Below are positions 34,301 through 46,657 of a DNA stretch of 64,000 nucleotides, piece after piece. Source of the stretch: Scatophagus argus (Eukaryota; Chordata; Actinopteri; Scatophagidae); NCBI RefSeq assembly GCF_020382885.2, contig NC_058508.1, positions 9,461,917 to 9,525,916 of the forward strand, given 5' to 3'. The notes below the pieces were generated by a model that ran no database searches, was not told where the DNA came from, and worked only from the letters and a program-made list of their open reading frames with translations. Position 1 is the first letter of the stretch; the number at the start of each line of letters is the position of its first letter. A program made the position numbers and the translations under genes.

Positions 34301-36328
34301 AAACACAAGCACTGGACCAGGTGTCCACTTTCTGCTTTCGTCAAAGAGAACTTCCTGTTCTAACAATCAGAGCCAAACAGTTTGTACATCCGTTAAGACT
34401 GAGTGTGCAACATGGTCCATTGTTTGATATTCATAAGGAAAACTTTTATCCATTGTTCAGTCGTTGGCTCCTAATAACTAATGGTTTAAATGTCAGCTGT
34501 GTTCATACCAACAATGATGCAGCAGAAGTAAAGGAAAACACAATATCAGCTTCATTTTTCACTCTATAAAGACACTTTGCAGATAAAGACTGTTTTAGCA
34601 TATACATAGAGTGTGAATGTGTGCGATATGATAAGCGACCAGTTTCCTGGGATCTGGGAGCTTGTTCATGGGACTTCTGATGACTATATGAGTCCTCCTT
34701 CAACCATCAGACTCCTCTGTAGTTTCCTGAGCTTGTCCTCCTGCTTTATTTTTGCAGATGTTCCAGAGCAGGCTGATGGTGTAAGTAGAAACACACGCAT
34801 CGCGCACACATCATGCATGCAGTGCATACTCATACCACAAAGAGGCACACACAATGAATCTGTTGTGTCTTTGCTCAGAGAGACCTCTCACCGACAGACA
34901 CAGTGCAATAAATGGAAACCCTGTGGAGTCAGTTTTAATTGTTTGTAGACAGGTAACTGAAACACTTTCCTGGTTCATAAATGTATGATCATTACGTAGG
35001 AAGTGCCCTTGAAAGAACAATGCAGCTTGACACTAATTGTGTTCTGTTTTCACAGTTAATTAACCTAGAGCAGGGGTTTTCAAAGTGTGGCACACAGGCC
35101 AATGGTAGCACTCAGAAACATTTTGTGCAGCGCCCTCACTGACATGAAATTTATCCATTATAGTTTAATTATTCCATTTCAACACTTTGACTTTCAATAG
35201 TGTACATTTTACACACAAATCAGCTACTGCTCAAGCCTTGCCCACCTAACCAGTATCTGTCGTGATAGGAATGACAACTTGCAGAAAGCTTCTGGTTGCA
35301 TGGCAACTAGTGGCATCTTGCGAGTGTTGTAGGAATTACATTTTGTTGTCAAGGTTAGTGCTTTATTTCAGTGGATAATTGAGCAGTTTATTTCAACTCA
35401 ACTACCACAGGGGGATAAAAGCTGTAGTATGTAGAAGGAGGTTTCAGGAAAAATGGATTAACTCTCAACACATCTTAAGGGGCTAATCTTAATAACATAT
35501 AAAGTGATCTGCCCTTTCTTCGAACAGGTGAATTTGGTGCTCAAAAAATTAGAATGTGAAACGTCATGAGATCAATCACAAATCCTGCAACAAGCTCATG
35601 GGATTTTCCGTGCAGGCCTCAGCCAACCGCAGGCCCCCAAAACTGGCACTCAGTCATCTGACCTTTGAGAACCCCTGATCTAGAGTCAGTCATTACACTG
35701 CAGGTCAGCTGAACACGCAGAAAGTGTGCCTACAAAAATTCGTCCACAAATACAGTTGAGCAGATATGAGAAATAAAGTTTCCTACAATAAATGATTGTT
35801 TATACAATTTTACTTGGGCTGGAAGTACATTTCTGTGAAAATCAACATGTGCTCAGCTAACTAAGCTACCTCAAATAACAGTTTCATAACTTTCTCTTTT
35901 TAGCCACACTAACGCAATCTCTTTATTTTTCTGGAAATGTCAGTCCAGGCTGAATTATTTCAGAAACTTTTAGGTGGATTGTGAAGAAATTTTGCACAAA
36001 CATTCATGGCTCCCAGAGAATAACTCCTACTGACTGACTGAAGATCCTAATGGACCATTTATATTATTTGTAATTTTTTTTCACTAAACTTTTTGGAAAT
36101 TATTCGAAAAGTTTAAAGAAGTATCGGACTCTTGTCATCCGACAATTATTTGCATGAATATGTATTTCACAGACAGATAATTACGCAAAGAAGGTCTGTC
36201 TTGCAGCAATCCCTTCTTGTTTTTGCTCCTCTCAGCAGGGGTCAGTGGAGTACGCACAGCTGAATCATGATGCGGATCACCACGGTAACCCCGCTAGCCA
36301 TGATGACCACTGTGTCCGTGAGGAATAA
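28383..36328 (+). CDS. pecam1: Platelet endothelial cell adhesion molecule 1 (CD31), 15 coding exons
   Basis: Exons: 28383-28443, 28552-28575, 29907-30197, 30714-31010, 31104-31364, 31521-31805, 31914-32204, 32284-32565, 32934-33066, 33197-33264, 33386-33439, 33878-33967, 34081-34137, 34758-34780, 36239-36328. They join in phase to 768 residues (human is 738). The order is a Leu-rich signal peptide split by a 24-base mini-exon, six Ig domains of one phase-1 exon each with paired cysteines (such as YTCKV and YYCVS), a membrane span at about residues 606-625, and a cytoplasmic tail. The tail has EPQYTEVQ (Tyr700) and TDTVYSEVRN (Tyr723), which align with the ITIM/ITSM tyrosines of human PECAM1, and a further VEYAQL (Tyr744). 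The protein mediates homophilic contact at endothelial junctions and on leukocytes, and its phosphorylated tyrosines recruit SH2 phosphatases. All introns are GT-AG except the one after exon 5 (GC-AG). Confidence 0.92.
28552..28575 (+). CDS. pecam1: pecam1 exon 2, 24-base mini-exon
   Basis: Bounded by CAG at 28,549-28,551 and GTAAGT at 28,576; phase 1 on both sides. It adds WQCARGQP, the signal-peptide end. A tiny second signal-peptide exon is also found in Fc-receptor-like genes, relatives of PECAM1. It is too short for frame-based gene finding. Confidence 0.8.
29095..29402. repeat. Dispersed teleost repeat in pecam1 intron 2
   Basis: The segment reads CTTTGTGTTAAGCTAAGCGACTG, GTAGCTTCATGTTTA, GGCAAGAAAGCG and ends AACAATTCCTTTAA. 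This succession occurs in a very common interspersed repeat of fish genomes as I remember it. Edges are approximate and no terminal repeats were identified. Confidence 0.45.
32934..33066 (+). CDS. pecam1: pecam1 transmembrane exon
   Basis: Residues about 598-641. Short juxtamembrane VKLAGWKK, a 20-residue hydrophobic span (GLITVFCILLILALILVIAF) and a basic stop-transfer RKHLLQFKRK. Phase 1 in, phase 2 out, as expected where the Ig exon series ends. Confidence 0.9.
33489..33499. repeat. Poly-G run in pecam1 intron 11
   Basis: Eleven consecutive G flanked by T-rich sequence; a plausible assembly-difficult or G-quadruplex-prone spot. Confidence 0.8.
35071..35677. mobile_element. Non-autonomous hAT element (MITE) in pecam1 intron 14
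   Basis: Terminal inverted repeats CAGGGGTTTTCAAAG and CTTTGAGAACCCCTG enclose 607 bp with no transposase frame. The flanking 8-mers ACCTAGAG and ATCTAGAG match at 7 of 8 and fit the hAT 8-bp target duplication with its central CTAGA preference. It lies in the last pecam1 intron, 561 bases before exon 15. Confidence 0.85.
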
Positions 36329-36507
36329 AAACACGACCCAAAGCCAGAGTGTTAATTGACCAACAAGAATGTTTATTCCCTTATTTATCCAGTTCCTTCA
36401 TCTTGCGTGCTGAAAGAAAAAATAGCCCTGAGCAACAATGTACTTTTTGCGTTTTTGTAATTCCACACTGTAAATTCACTTGCTTCGCCTATGAAGTGCA
36501 AATTAAA
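36324..36507 (+). terminator. pecam1: pecam1 3' end, candidate poly(A) signals
   Basis: AATAAA at 36,324-36,329 overlaps the stop codon itself. ATTAAA at 36,502-36,507 is followed by a GT-rich tract (TTTTTGTTGAGTGAAGTGTTT), the more likely working signal, giving a 3' UTR of about 190 bases. Confidence 0.55.
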
Positions 36508-36519
36508 GGTTTTTGTTGA

Positions 36520-39500
36520 GTGAAGTGTTTCTCTTTCCATCATCAGTTGTTTTCTCGCCAAGAGGATGTGTGTTATGGTGCCAAAGGAAAAGACATCAGT
36601 ATATCCTTCCATTAGTGGCAGCTGCGACACAATCTGAAGAGGAAGAGAGGTCTTTGAAGGGAGCCAGGCAGCAGTGTTGTCTCTTGAGTGATGAGGTTGG
36701 GAGTACAGTCATCAGCCCCCTCTGCCGTGTGTGCTTTCTGTTTAAACCAGCAGAGGACAGACTTCAGGCAGCGCTGCATGGAAACTTAGTGCCATCTGGC
36801 TGTGATCTCTCTTTCTGTGAAAAGGGCTCTCGCTGTGATGTCAGGAGATATCAGTTTCTTTTTCCATTAGCTAATGTTTGATTGGATGATATAACATGAA
36901 CTTATTCAAGGTCTCCGGACATGTTTAGTAGCAGTGGTGGTTATCTGTACTTTACTTCTTTTCTGGCCGCTTTAAACTTCTGCTCTTTTCCATTTCAGAG
37001 AGAAATATTGTGCTTTCTACTTTATGTACTTTGCAAAAATTATCCCACAGCTCTAGTTATGGGTTACTTTGCACTTTCTTATGTTTTGGCATACAAAACA
37101 AAGAGAATATTTAATATTTGTTACAAATGTAGCTACTAAGTGCAGCTTGATTCTATGTATTTTAATTTATTTATTTATTGCTTAGTATTAAGTATTATTA
37201 ATCTACAAATTTAATATACATGGCAGCCACAGTGGACATTTTTCTAAATTGAGTGCTTTTATTTTTGATACTTTAAGTTTAATTACCTGATCATATTTGC
37301 ATGCATTTATATATATTTTCCCAAGTGATATTTGTACTTTTAGGTAAACGATGTAAATTCTTCCGCCTCTACTGTATAGAAAATCTCTTGTTCAGAGAAT
37401 AATATGGTATATTAATGAATGCCATGTGCTCAGATTTTGAGCGCTAATATACTTCTAGGAAGCTGCATTCTCACTGATTTTCATGCTTTTTGTTTTATAG
37501 TTTTATATGGTTTAGCCTCTTTCAAACACCTGTGGATGTCATTATTTTCGTAGTGAGGCATTTTGCAAAGAAAAAAGGTTTTCACCTGTTAGCAGGTGTA
37601 AACAGAGCAAATTAGAAAGGTGCTGCACCGGAACTGAATTCAATAATATGCATTGGGTTCACCCGGTTCAAGGCAACTGCTGTCGACAGTCTGGATTATG
37701 AGGATCTGTGTTGCGACAGGAAGCTCTAATAACACTGAAAAGTAAATTGAATCCATGTGGGAGGCCACACCGGACACCAGAGCTAACAGCCTGCCACCAT
37801 TTCACATGCTTTCGGCTCCATTCTTAGCACAGATAAATGTATAGACTAGCCGACATGGGAGATGAAGTGTTCATCTTCATTATCTGACTGTGGGAGTTCG
37901 TCCCTGTGCTTGTGTGTGTGTGTGTCAGTCTGATCTTTGCTGCTGCACCACCTCTGAGCTTTTTTCACAGCTGCGGTTGTGCTAAGTCTTCATGAATGTG
38001 TGTACAATATGTGACACCAGGGTGCGGTACAATATTTCCAGGGTTTGCACCATTCCCCCAGGCCCCACAAAGCTCTCATATGCAGACTGATATGGCCTAC
38101 ATTAAGTCCTCAGAAGCATCTACAAATGGATACGACCTCAGCTCTGAGGTGCCAAAATGAAAATTCACCCCTGCTCTGAGGACAGGATAGTCGACTCATG
38201 GTTTATTAATCATATTACTTAACCGGGAGGCTGGCCTTGACAGGAGGGAACGGCACATACTGAGTACTAGCGAACAGACGCACAGCAACTGATATGGAGT
38301 TACAGGAATATCAGGAGTTATACAGTATCAGTTGTTAAAAATAGGCAATTGCAGTACAGTGATACAGGGTTAACGGAGGAAAGCACAACTTGAATTTGCA
38401 TTGCTTTTATTTTTGGGAACACATGACCAACAGACAAAACCACAAAGTTGTGTAACACCCGTTATAATCAGTGTGTTTTTGCAAGCGCTACAAAACTGTG
38501 TGAGAGGGAAGAAGGGAGTGCTTTGAGTGCATTCTCATCTCTGACACTGTACACTTTGCCCAAGGATGGTGCTGCTGTGCCTTCAGACCATAACTGCCTG
38601 TCAGGGGAGGGGAAGATGGATTTACTACTGTTCCCAAAGTTACCATGAGTCTTAGACCTTTGGGGTTCCTGTTACAAGCAGGCACTCAATACCAACCTCT
38701 GGGAGCAATACACTCACGTGACTCAACGCTTATGGTGGTGATAGTGTGCCAACTAAGGAAAGGGGTTTGGTTATACACATCCATATGGTGACAGATCTTA
38801 AAGGTCCAGTCGAGTCCTCTGTCCCCTCTTTATTGCTGCACGTACGCTGTTCGTGTCTCCGCCAAGTAACCTGATCAGGCCCCTCCTGTGTGTGGAGCAG
38901 AACCCCTGAACTGCCATTGGCTGCTGAGCTAAAATTAGCATATTGACCCCTGTGAAATGCATTCTGGGAATATGCTGTCTTTGACTTGGCCTTATGGGGC
39001 CAGTGCTGTTTGCCATCTTCAGATGCAGGGATGAAGTCATCATGAAGACCCCCATCTTTCTTGTTTTTGCAAAGACACGTTTATGTTCTCAGCCACCAAG
39101 TAATTAGCATAAATTTTTGTGGTTTTATATTTGCGCTTCACATTAAAATCATTGTATATCAGTTCATTTAATTCCTGAAGCACTATAATTCTTTCCTCAT
39201 GCACGTTGTGTGCACATACACTATTAATATATTCCTTTTACAATAGTTGTTATGGGAGTAAAGAAATCATAGTAAAAAGGCCCTTGTTCTTGAAATAAAG
39301 AAATAAAATAATCATTATCTATATGAGGTGATTTGTCGACCCAAGTAACTGAGGTTATGTAAGAATTCTTATTCAGAACCAAAGATGAAGACAAATAAGT
39401 GATAAAGACAAATGAATTGCGTTCAAGTTAGAGTTTTATTATAAACAGATATAGAGTGCATTCATTTCCATAGCTGCAAAAATCAGCAATCCAATCATAC

Positions 39501-42500
39501 ATAATGCAGGAATACAAAGTAAAGTAATATAAGACATATTTTGGTATAATGACCTCCAGTGAAAACCGGTAATCGTGCTTCAACAATGCTTCTAATATTT
39601 ACAGTTTATAGGGGAATATTTGTGTTACTGCTTTGTTGATTCAATGTGCAAACAGTGACCTCAAATCAATTACAAACCTTCCATTTGACATACAGTTAAA
39701 ACTAATTATGAAGCTTGGACCAAACAGATGATATTGTATGGTCCATTTGTCTCCCTACGTACCACTCACTGGTACAAGGTGATGATTTACATAGACCGGT
39801 TTCTTGGAGGGGATTTGTGGAAATAAAGATCAGATAGTGATAGTGCTTTTATTAACATTACAGCATATTTTTACTGCTGTCACTGACAAGCGGCCACATG
39901 TCACTGTCCTGTATAAAGGCCAAAAGCAGCTCAGGCATCCCATTGTTTGAAGGTGTGCTACTCCATTGTCCTTCATGCTGAGTAAAGGTTAGATTTAGTA
40001 AGTCCACCTGTTCAAAGTCCTCTGTCTTTCATTGCTTAAGCTCCCCCAGATCCAGGAAATTAATTCATCATAACCTTGGGCAACCTGGTCAGGGCACATG
40101 GCTGCAGTGACGGAGGTTCACTCCTCTTCACTGATTTCCAGACTGAAGCACACACCCTCATTGTGCAATCAGGCATCAACAAATTAGGCTCACATATGCA
40201 CAACTTTTAACCTCCGACCTCCTTTTCCATGGATGCAGTCTTCGGCTAAGGAAACCCAATCCTCACACAAACAGTCAGTCAGCCTTGATGCTACTCTCAC
40301 TCCCCTCTGTGCTAAGTCTGAGCCCTCTTTCTCTAAGTGTGTCCCAGACAGCTGCAGCACCTGTTTACTGCCTTTACCTTTTTGCAGGGCAGCGTTCTTT
40401 ATTTTGTCAGTGTCAGCAACAGTGTCTCTCAGTGGGGCAGCAGCTTTTTTCTAGTCTATAAAAACTTTGATCCTTCTCATCAGACTATTTATTCAAAGCT
40501 ATACTGGAAGCCTTTTAATTTTGGGTCACTTGGAAAATATCACACGGTAAACTGTTTATGAGGGGATATACAAAGTCAAGAGGTGACCGAGCTCAAATGC
40601 TTTGCCTTCTCTTTTGCCAGCATTAAGACATGGCCTGAGTTGTTATATTTCTGCTAGAACAAAAAACACGTTTACACTCCCAGAAGAGTTCATTCACCTC
40701 CACCACCTGCACCCATTATTGTTTAGGTCTGCATGGGCGCTATGGTATTAATTAATGATTTAAAAATATGTTAAAACCTACATTTGAAGACCAGTTAAGA
40801 GGTAAACAGTGGGAACTCGTATAGTAGTCTGAATGCATATGATCATTTTAGGCTGATCATAACCATATCTCTTTGTGACCAAAACATAAGCCTGCAAATC
40901 TGAAACATTTGAGGTAATTATCAGTCCTTGCTTTATGAAAATAACTTTAAGCCCCAATGGGACAATCTGTCATTATGTGATTGTGGTAATTTTTTCCAAC
41001 TTTTGAAAGCGCCCTCCAGAGCCACAAAGACATTATATCACTGCTTTCACGGGCTAAGAGGAACACCTTTTGACAAATAAACCAAAGTTTATGTGTGAAA
41101 TCGAAAGAGTGCCCCTTAAACTGTCAAGTTTAATTTATAAAAAACATGCATCACTCATTATAATTCTTTTTGCACCACTTTCTGTTAGCTCCAACCATAT
41201 AACAATTAAGTTTTATGTCAAACTAAATCTAAATCTGGGAAGAAAAAAAACATGAGTTCAAACACATAAAATTTGACTACCATTTGAAAATCTCTCTTTT
41301 TTTCTTTATAAATAATGCATATTTATGTTACAGTGGTAATGAATAGCGACCAATTGCCATGGAAACTATGTGCTCATGACTGGGTGGGTTCAGCAACTTA
41401 AGAGTCCAGAGGTATGGGAACCATGAGAGCCATGCCATGTATGTGGGGCGAGATGGCTGTTGGGCTCATTTTCAACACCAAAGGCTCAATTTACTTTTGG
41501 TTGGTGTCTCTTATGTGATGTCCCTTGGCTCAGTGTGGGGAACCCATTCGTCTGTGAATTCACATCACACCAGCTGATCTAGTGGTATACATGCACACGA
41601 GGATCCACCAAAGAGCATGAAGCACAGGAGTAAAAAGTGCGTAGACTTCTACCTCATGAGCAGCTGTTCAGTTTAAATTCCCAGGAAAATATTAAGAGAA
41701 GAATTTGCTCCTCTCAAATACACTAAACAAGGGTGTTGTTACATTCCCAATGTCCATTATGTTATTTGTTCTTCGCCAGATCCACAAAACGAATGCTTAC
41801 GTCACTTTAAATCAGCTTCCAGTGTAGCCATATTTTACATATTTTATATCTTTAATAACTAGGTGAAGAATTTAGTTGCTGTTTTATCAGCGGTATGAAA
41901 GAATGTGCATTTGTCCTCATGTCACATTCAAGTGACAGGGTAACAAGAGTTAATGTTGCTAAAATGACACTTACAGATTTGATTTAAAGACAGTTTGTTC
42001 TGACATTCGGCTTTGACACCAGCTACTTGTTGACTGACATTTAAATATCAGGTATAACTCAACTCAGTTTGGTGTGACTGACTTCACTGTTGGTAAAACA
42101 CAGAAGGGTATGTGATGCACTCCCAGCTGTATCAAGTACTTAATACTGATTTCCCGTTCTGCCATAAGGGGTAGAAAGTACAGTACAGTACGTGATCTTC
42201 TTTTAGAGACCTACTATCACACATCTAATTATTGCCGTGTCTAGCAAATATCTCTTTTACTTTTTAAGAGTTGAGGCTGTATATGAGGGTCAGTGTGCCT
42301 GATTTAACGTGTGAATCTTCGTTTCCCATGATGGAACCATCTCCACGGCCGCAGGTATCATGCTGTCCTTCTTTCTCACTGCATGCTCCTCCTCTTTTCA
42401 GTCCAGTGCGCATGCCGTACCCAGGCAGTCCTCAGACCCAGTTAGTATCTCCCACTGGGCCTGTGGGGATCCAGACAGACTAATCCCTGTGGTATTTACC

Positions 42501-45500
42501 GCCCAGTGATCCAGGTGTGTTCATATGCAGCCTGTTAAGAAACACTGCTCCTGTTGTCCCCCATGGGACAGCATATGCCGGAGACAGCAGTGTGGTTTCT
42601 GAGAAATAGGCTTACAAAGTCTCACAAGAGGGACAGTGGAGATCAGTCTGTGATTTTGTAAAGATACACCTTCCACTTTTCTATCCAGCCGGTGGCCTAG
42701 TTCTATTTAACATTGCTGCCAAGAATCACAACAAAGCTGTGAAATTACAGTATGTTTATGCATGCATATGGATTATTCCAACTGAATTTTCACAGGTACA
42801 TATGACTTGTGTTACATTGACCTTGTTAGATAGCAATGCTTATGAGGATGGCAGCCTGCATTCATAACATGCTAAACACAGGCAGGATGTTTTGCAGCTT
42901 TTATTTTTAGCCAATGCAGTCACCATTTTGCCTCCTACCTGCATCACGTGAGGCAGTGGAGTGTTTAGGAATGCATAACTGGCTTTTTTGTGACATGCAC
43001 AGCCCAGTGGTAAGCCTCTGTGACAGGTCGCTATTAAAATTGTCGTTTTCTTGGCTTCAGCTTCATGCGTTCTCAACTGTCTGTCCCTGAATAGCCTGCA
43101 GTATTGGAATGAGGTACTGTGGCACAGAGTGGATCACTGGTGGTACCAACCAACTGACAGTCAACTGTTTCTTGTTTGCTTGTTTGTTTGTTTTTTGATA
43201 ATAAGTATCAGCATTTGAGTTTGGTTATCTATGCTGTGAGATTAAGGTCAGCTGCAATAACAATAACACCCTGGTTATTATTCAAACATTTTTTTAAACA
43301 GTGTTTTTAACTAATTTAAATGGTTGTTTTTGAATTAAAAGACTCAAGCACACAAAAACATTTTCTACAAATGAATGTTCAATGTATGTACTTGGCAGAT
43401 ATCTCCATCCAAAATATCAAGTAGCTAGTGTGACAGAAAATAACATCAGAATCAATCAATGTTTTTCCTTATGAATTGCAGCTAATGCATCATGTAGGTG
43501 AGAAACGTGTGTCATTATTTAAAAGCGTTAATAGGCTTCTTGTGAATGATGTCTCTGATAGAGAAAGTTCATGAACTGAAGTTGGTTCTGGTAGAGATGG
43601 TTTAATAATTTTAAAGCAGAGCACCACATTACCTACAGATTATTATGCATTTATTTTCTTTTAACATTTATGGTGAAAATCTGTCATATTTACTTCTAAA
43701 TTATTATGTTTGGCCCTACATTTATATTGATAAATCAAAATATAAATTGTGTTGATGATCAGAGTAGAATTCACGTGATGCATGTCCTGTTTTAGCCAAG
43801 TTATACAAGCAAATATATTGCTGTCCCTACCTGCCAATCTTAAAACCAAACCTACAACCTCAATGTTTTGAATGCTTCATGCTACAGAGCTCCAGCTATC
43901 ACTGAGGACACTGAGGTCATGTCCTCTGCGGATATTTTATAAGCTCATTCCTGTGTTGGACTCAGTAAACTTAATTTTAGGCCAATAAAAAAACGAAGAG
44001 AGAATTTTAGTCTTTGCTGATTGAAGAAAGTTTGGAAGCAACATCAAAATTTTTCATCTTAAGAGATAAAATTTATAAACAATACGATTTCACGGGTACC
44101 TGCATTGATATATGAGCTATTCAAATGTGTGAAATGAACACCTTATTCTTGGTGTCTGATCAAACCCTCCATCCAGACACCAAGTCTGAACAGTCCTGAA
44201 CAGAACAATAGCACTGGGTCACTGAGTAGGGTTGAGACTTTAGACTCAAATCACAGTTTTGTTGTGGTAAAGCATTTAATAAAGCGGATACTCTAGTAAT
44301 ACATACTTATGACCATACTGCATCACAGTGAAGGAGTTGATTGTTGTCGTGGCAATGTTCCATACACCTGGGCGTTTTCAACCTTGACTCCTTGGTAATT
44401 TGACAGATCGTAACATGCACCCTAAAGGACTGGTAGGGAGGAGGAAGGGCAGCCTGGGACTATGTATAGCAAAAAGCTGTAACACATGAGGCCTCTCTCT
44501 GGCATTTGTCCAAGAGTAGACCTAACACTGCACTGTAACAAACTAACATTTTCCACAGGCTGAGGTTCTTGTTTCTTCTGGTCAGGAAGTCATCATGCAG
44601 AGGAGCAAGACAAGCTGGAAGGAGTAACACCGTTGCTCAGGGATGCCCCTGCACCCTCTCAATACCGTATAAGAGACTGTGAAACCTGATAGCTGCTGGT
44701 AAATGTCTCTTCCTCAAGCTGTGAACATTCAAATGCTCTCACTTCAATTTGTCTAGACATTAGTTGTAAGCCTATTTCCCTGTTCTCCAGGTTTAGAGGC
44801 CAGTAGTGCAGGGAGGTGTTGAATAATAAATCGTCCTGGCATTCAGAGCTGGGGTCATCTCATACCATGACAGAAATTAATTAAAAATGTCCCGCTGAGA
44901 TAATCTGAGTCATGTGATCTCCCTCCTATGGTTGTCTAACAAAACTTGATATAAAATGTCTCTTTAAAAAAATGCATGAGGCTGTGTTTGATATGAAGGT
45001 GAAGACTGGTGAGCAGATGCCCTTAAAGTGATGAAGTATGTAAATAAAGTAGCCTTTGTGGAAATGCACACATTACAGCAGAGGAGCTCAAGCTCCGCAG
45101 CAAGGTCATTCTTGAAGTGGTTGGCGTCGTGGTGAGAAATAAAAACCTAAGAATGGAAGCTACACTATTTCCTCCATTACATTGGCAGCATCTGTGAAAT
45201 GCCCAAGTCCTCTTCCAAAGGTTTTGGGAACCAGCTGTAACCAGCTCTGCCCGTCTTAGAAGTCTCTCTGGGGACAGCTGGTGCCAGCAGCACAATATAA
45301 CCACGCCATTCAGATGCTTTGTTTGTCACATGTAACATTTTTCCACCAAAATTAGCACACATATGCAGTTTTATTTTTCACTGATAAAAGCTTTTGTTTT
45401 CATTCTTACTCTGTGGAAATCTATTGCTCTATGTACATCAGTCTTATTTAAGAAATTGTCATTTTCTTGTGTTTATTTCAGTCTGTGGTTTAAGTTGCAC

Positions 45501-46200
45501 ATTGCAAACAGTTGGCTTTCTGGCCACCATGTGACTTTTCAGAGGCATTTGAGGGAAAAGGTTAAATTTTGCCCCCTCAGTTGGTCCTGACTACATTCCC
45601 ACACATAAACTTCTCAGAGGGGGGAGTTTATTGGTGTATCTGGGTATGATGAAAAGGGCAAGTGTCACATGAGCAGGTGCAGGTCAATGGGGAACATGAG
45701 AAGGAACGTGAATGAATGGAGCAAAAACATTCTAGAAATTTTACTTAATGATTCACTTGTTATTCCAAAAAAAAAAAGTAAATGTATAAAATATGTTTTT
45801 GAAATCAGTTTCTAATGCCTCTGGCGTAACCTACGTTATATTGCACAATCAGGTATGACGTGAGCAGACAAATCAACAACACATGCCAAAATGAAATCAT
45901 GTGCTAGTGCAGGATACTGTTGTTTATTTGTCTTGCAATAAATATCTCTTATTAATGGCATCAAAACAACATGATTCACAGAACACTGACATATATCATT
46001 GCTTGTAATAGTATAAAATAGGGAAATAAATGAGCTCAAAGTCTCTTATACAATTGAAGTATAGTCTCCCTCTCTCTCTCATATGTAAAACAGATAATAA
46101 TCAGAGTCGCTTGGATGTTTATTTGGGGTGATGTATGTCTCAAGGAAGACTCAGAGGGAACATTTTGGTTGTCAACATTTTTATGATCTCAGGGTGGGTG
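36520..46200. other. 9.7-kb gene-free stretch between pecam1 and ppp1r27
   Basis: No coding exon recognised on either strand. Frames reach 122 codons near 36,513-36,881 but have no domain or splice context. A GC-richer block at 38,798-39,055 carries an inverted CCAAT-type ATTGGCTGC and TGCATTCTGGGAA. T-rich antisense poly(A)-like patches (TTTATT near 39,434) could be 3' ends of a minus-strand transcript, with no supporting exon. Possible old repeat debris lies near 44.2-44.7 kb, family unrecognised. Confidence 0.5.
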
Positions 46201-46307
46201 CAGTATGAGTGAGCATGTGACTGTTCAAGAGGAGGAGCCGGGCAAGGGCCACTCATTTCTGAGCTGAAGTCACTGGATCTTAGGCCCTAAAATAGATCCA
46301 GAGAGGG

Positions 46308-46315
46308 TATATAAG
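46308..46315 (+). promoter_or_regulatory. ppp1r27: TATA box of ppp1r27
   Basis: TATATAAG lies 343 bases before the start codon, in GGGTATATAAGGGCTC. A CATGTG E-box-like site lies upstream near 46,214. A TATA-driven, E-box-bearing promoter is compatible with a tissue-restricted muscle gene. The 5' UTR would be about 315 bases with no intron. Confidence 0.6.
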
Positions 46316-46657
46316 GGCTCCTCTCCCACTTGCCCCATCGGACGACGTTTTTGTACAACGGCAAACATACTGTGCAAAACCAGTTTCAAATTCAGATGGG
46401 GGAGATCCACGGCAGGCAAGAAAAAGAGGACTGTAAAAGCTAAAAGCAGGGGACTGACGCAAAGGATCTGAGAAGTATTTGTATTCGACGGTAACAGCAG
46501 GAGGTATTCCAGCAACTGAAAGGATAATACACAAGCGAGGAGAGGGAAAAGGACCAGAACACGGGATACTGCTCAGACTGGTGTGTTCTTGTGGATTTCT
46601 CACTTCACTCCTCCTGGGCTGACAGTGAAGGGGGAGGCAGAGCTGCAAACTGCAGGG

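Noticed and set aside
46583-46657. 25-codon upstream extension of ppp1r27
   Set aside because: It begins at GTG; the ATG at 46,658 has a strong context and begins the Tyr-rich N-terminus.
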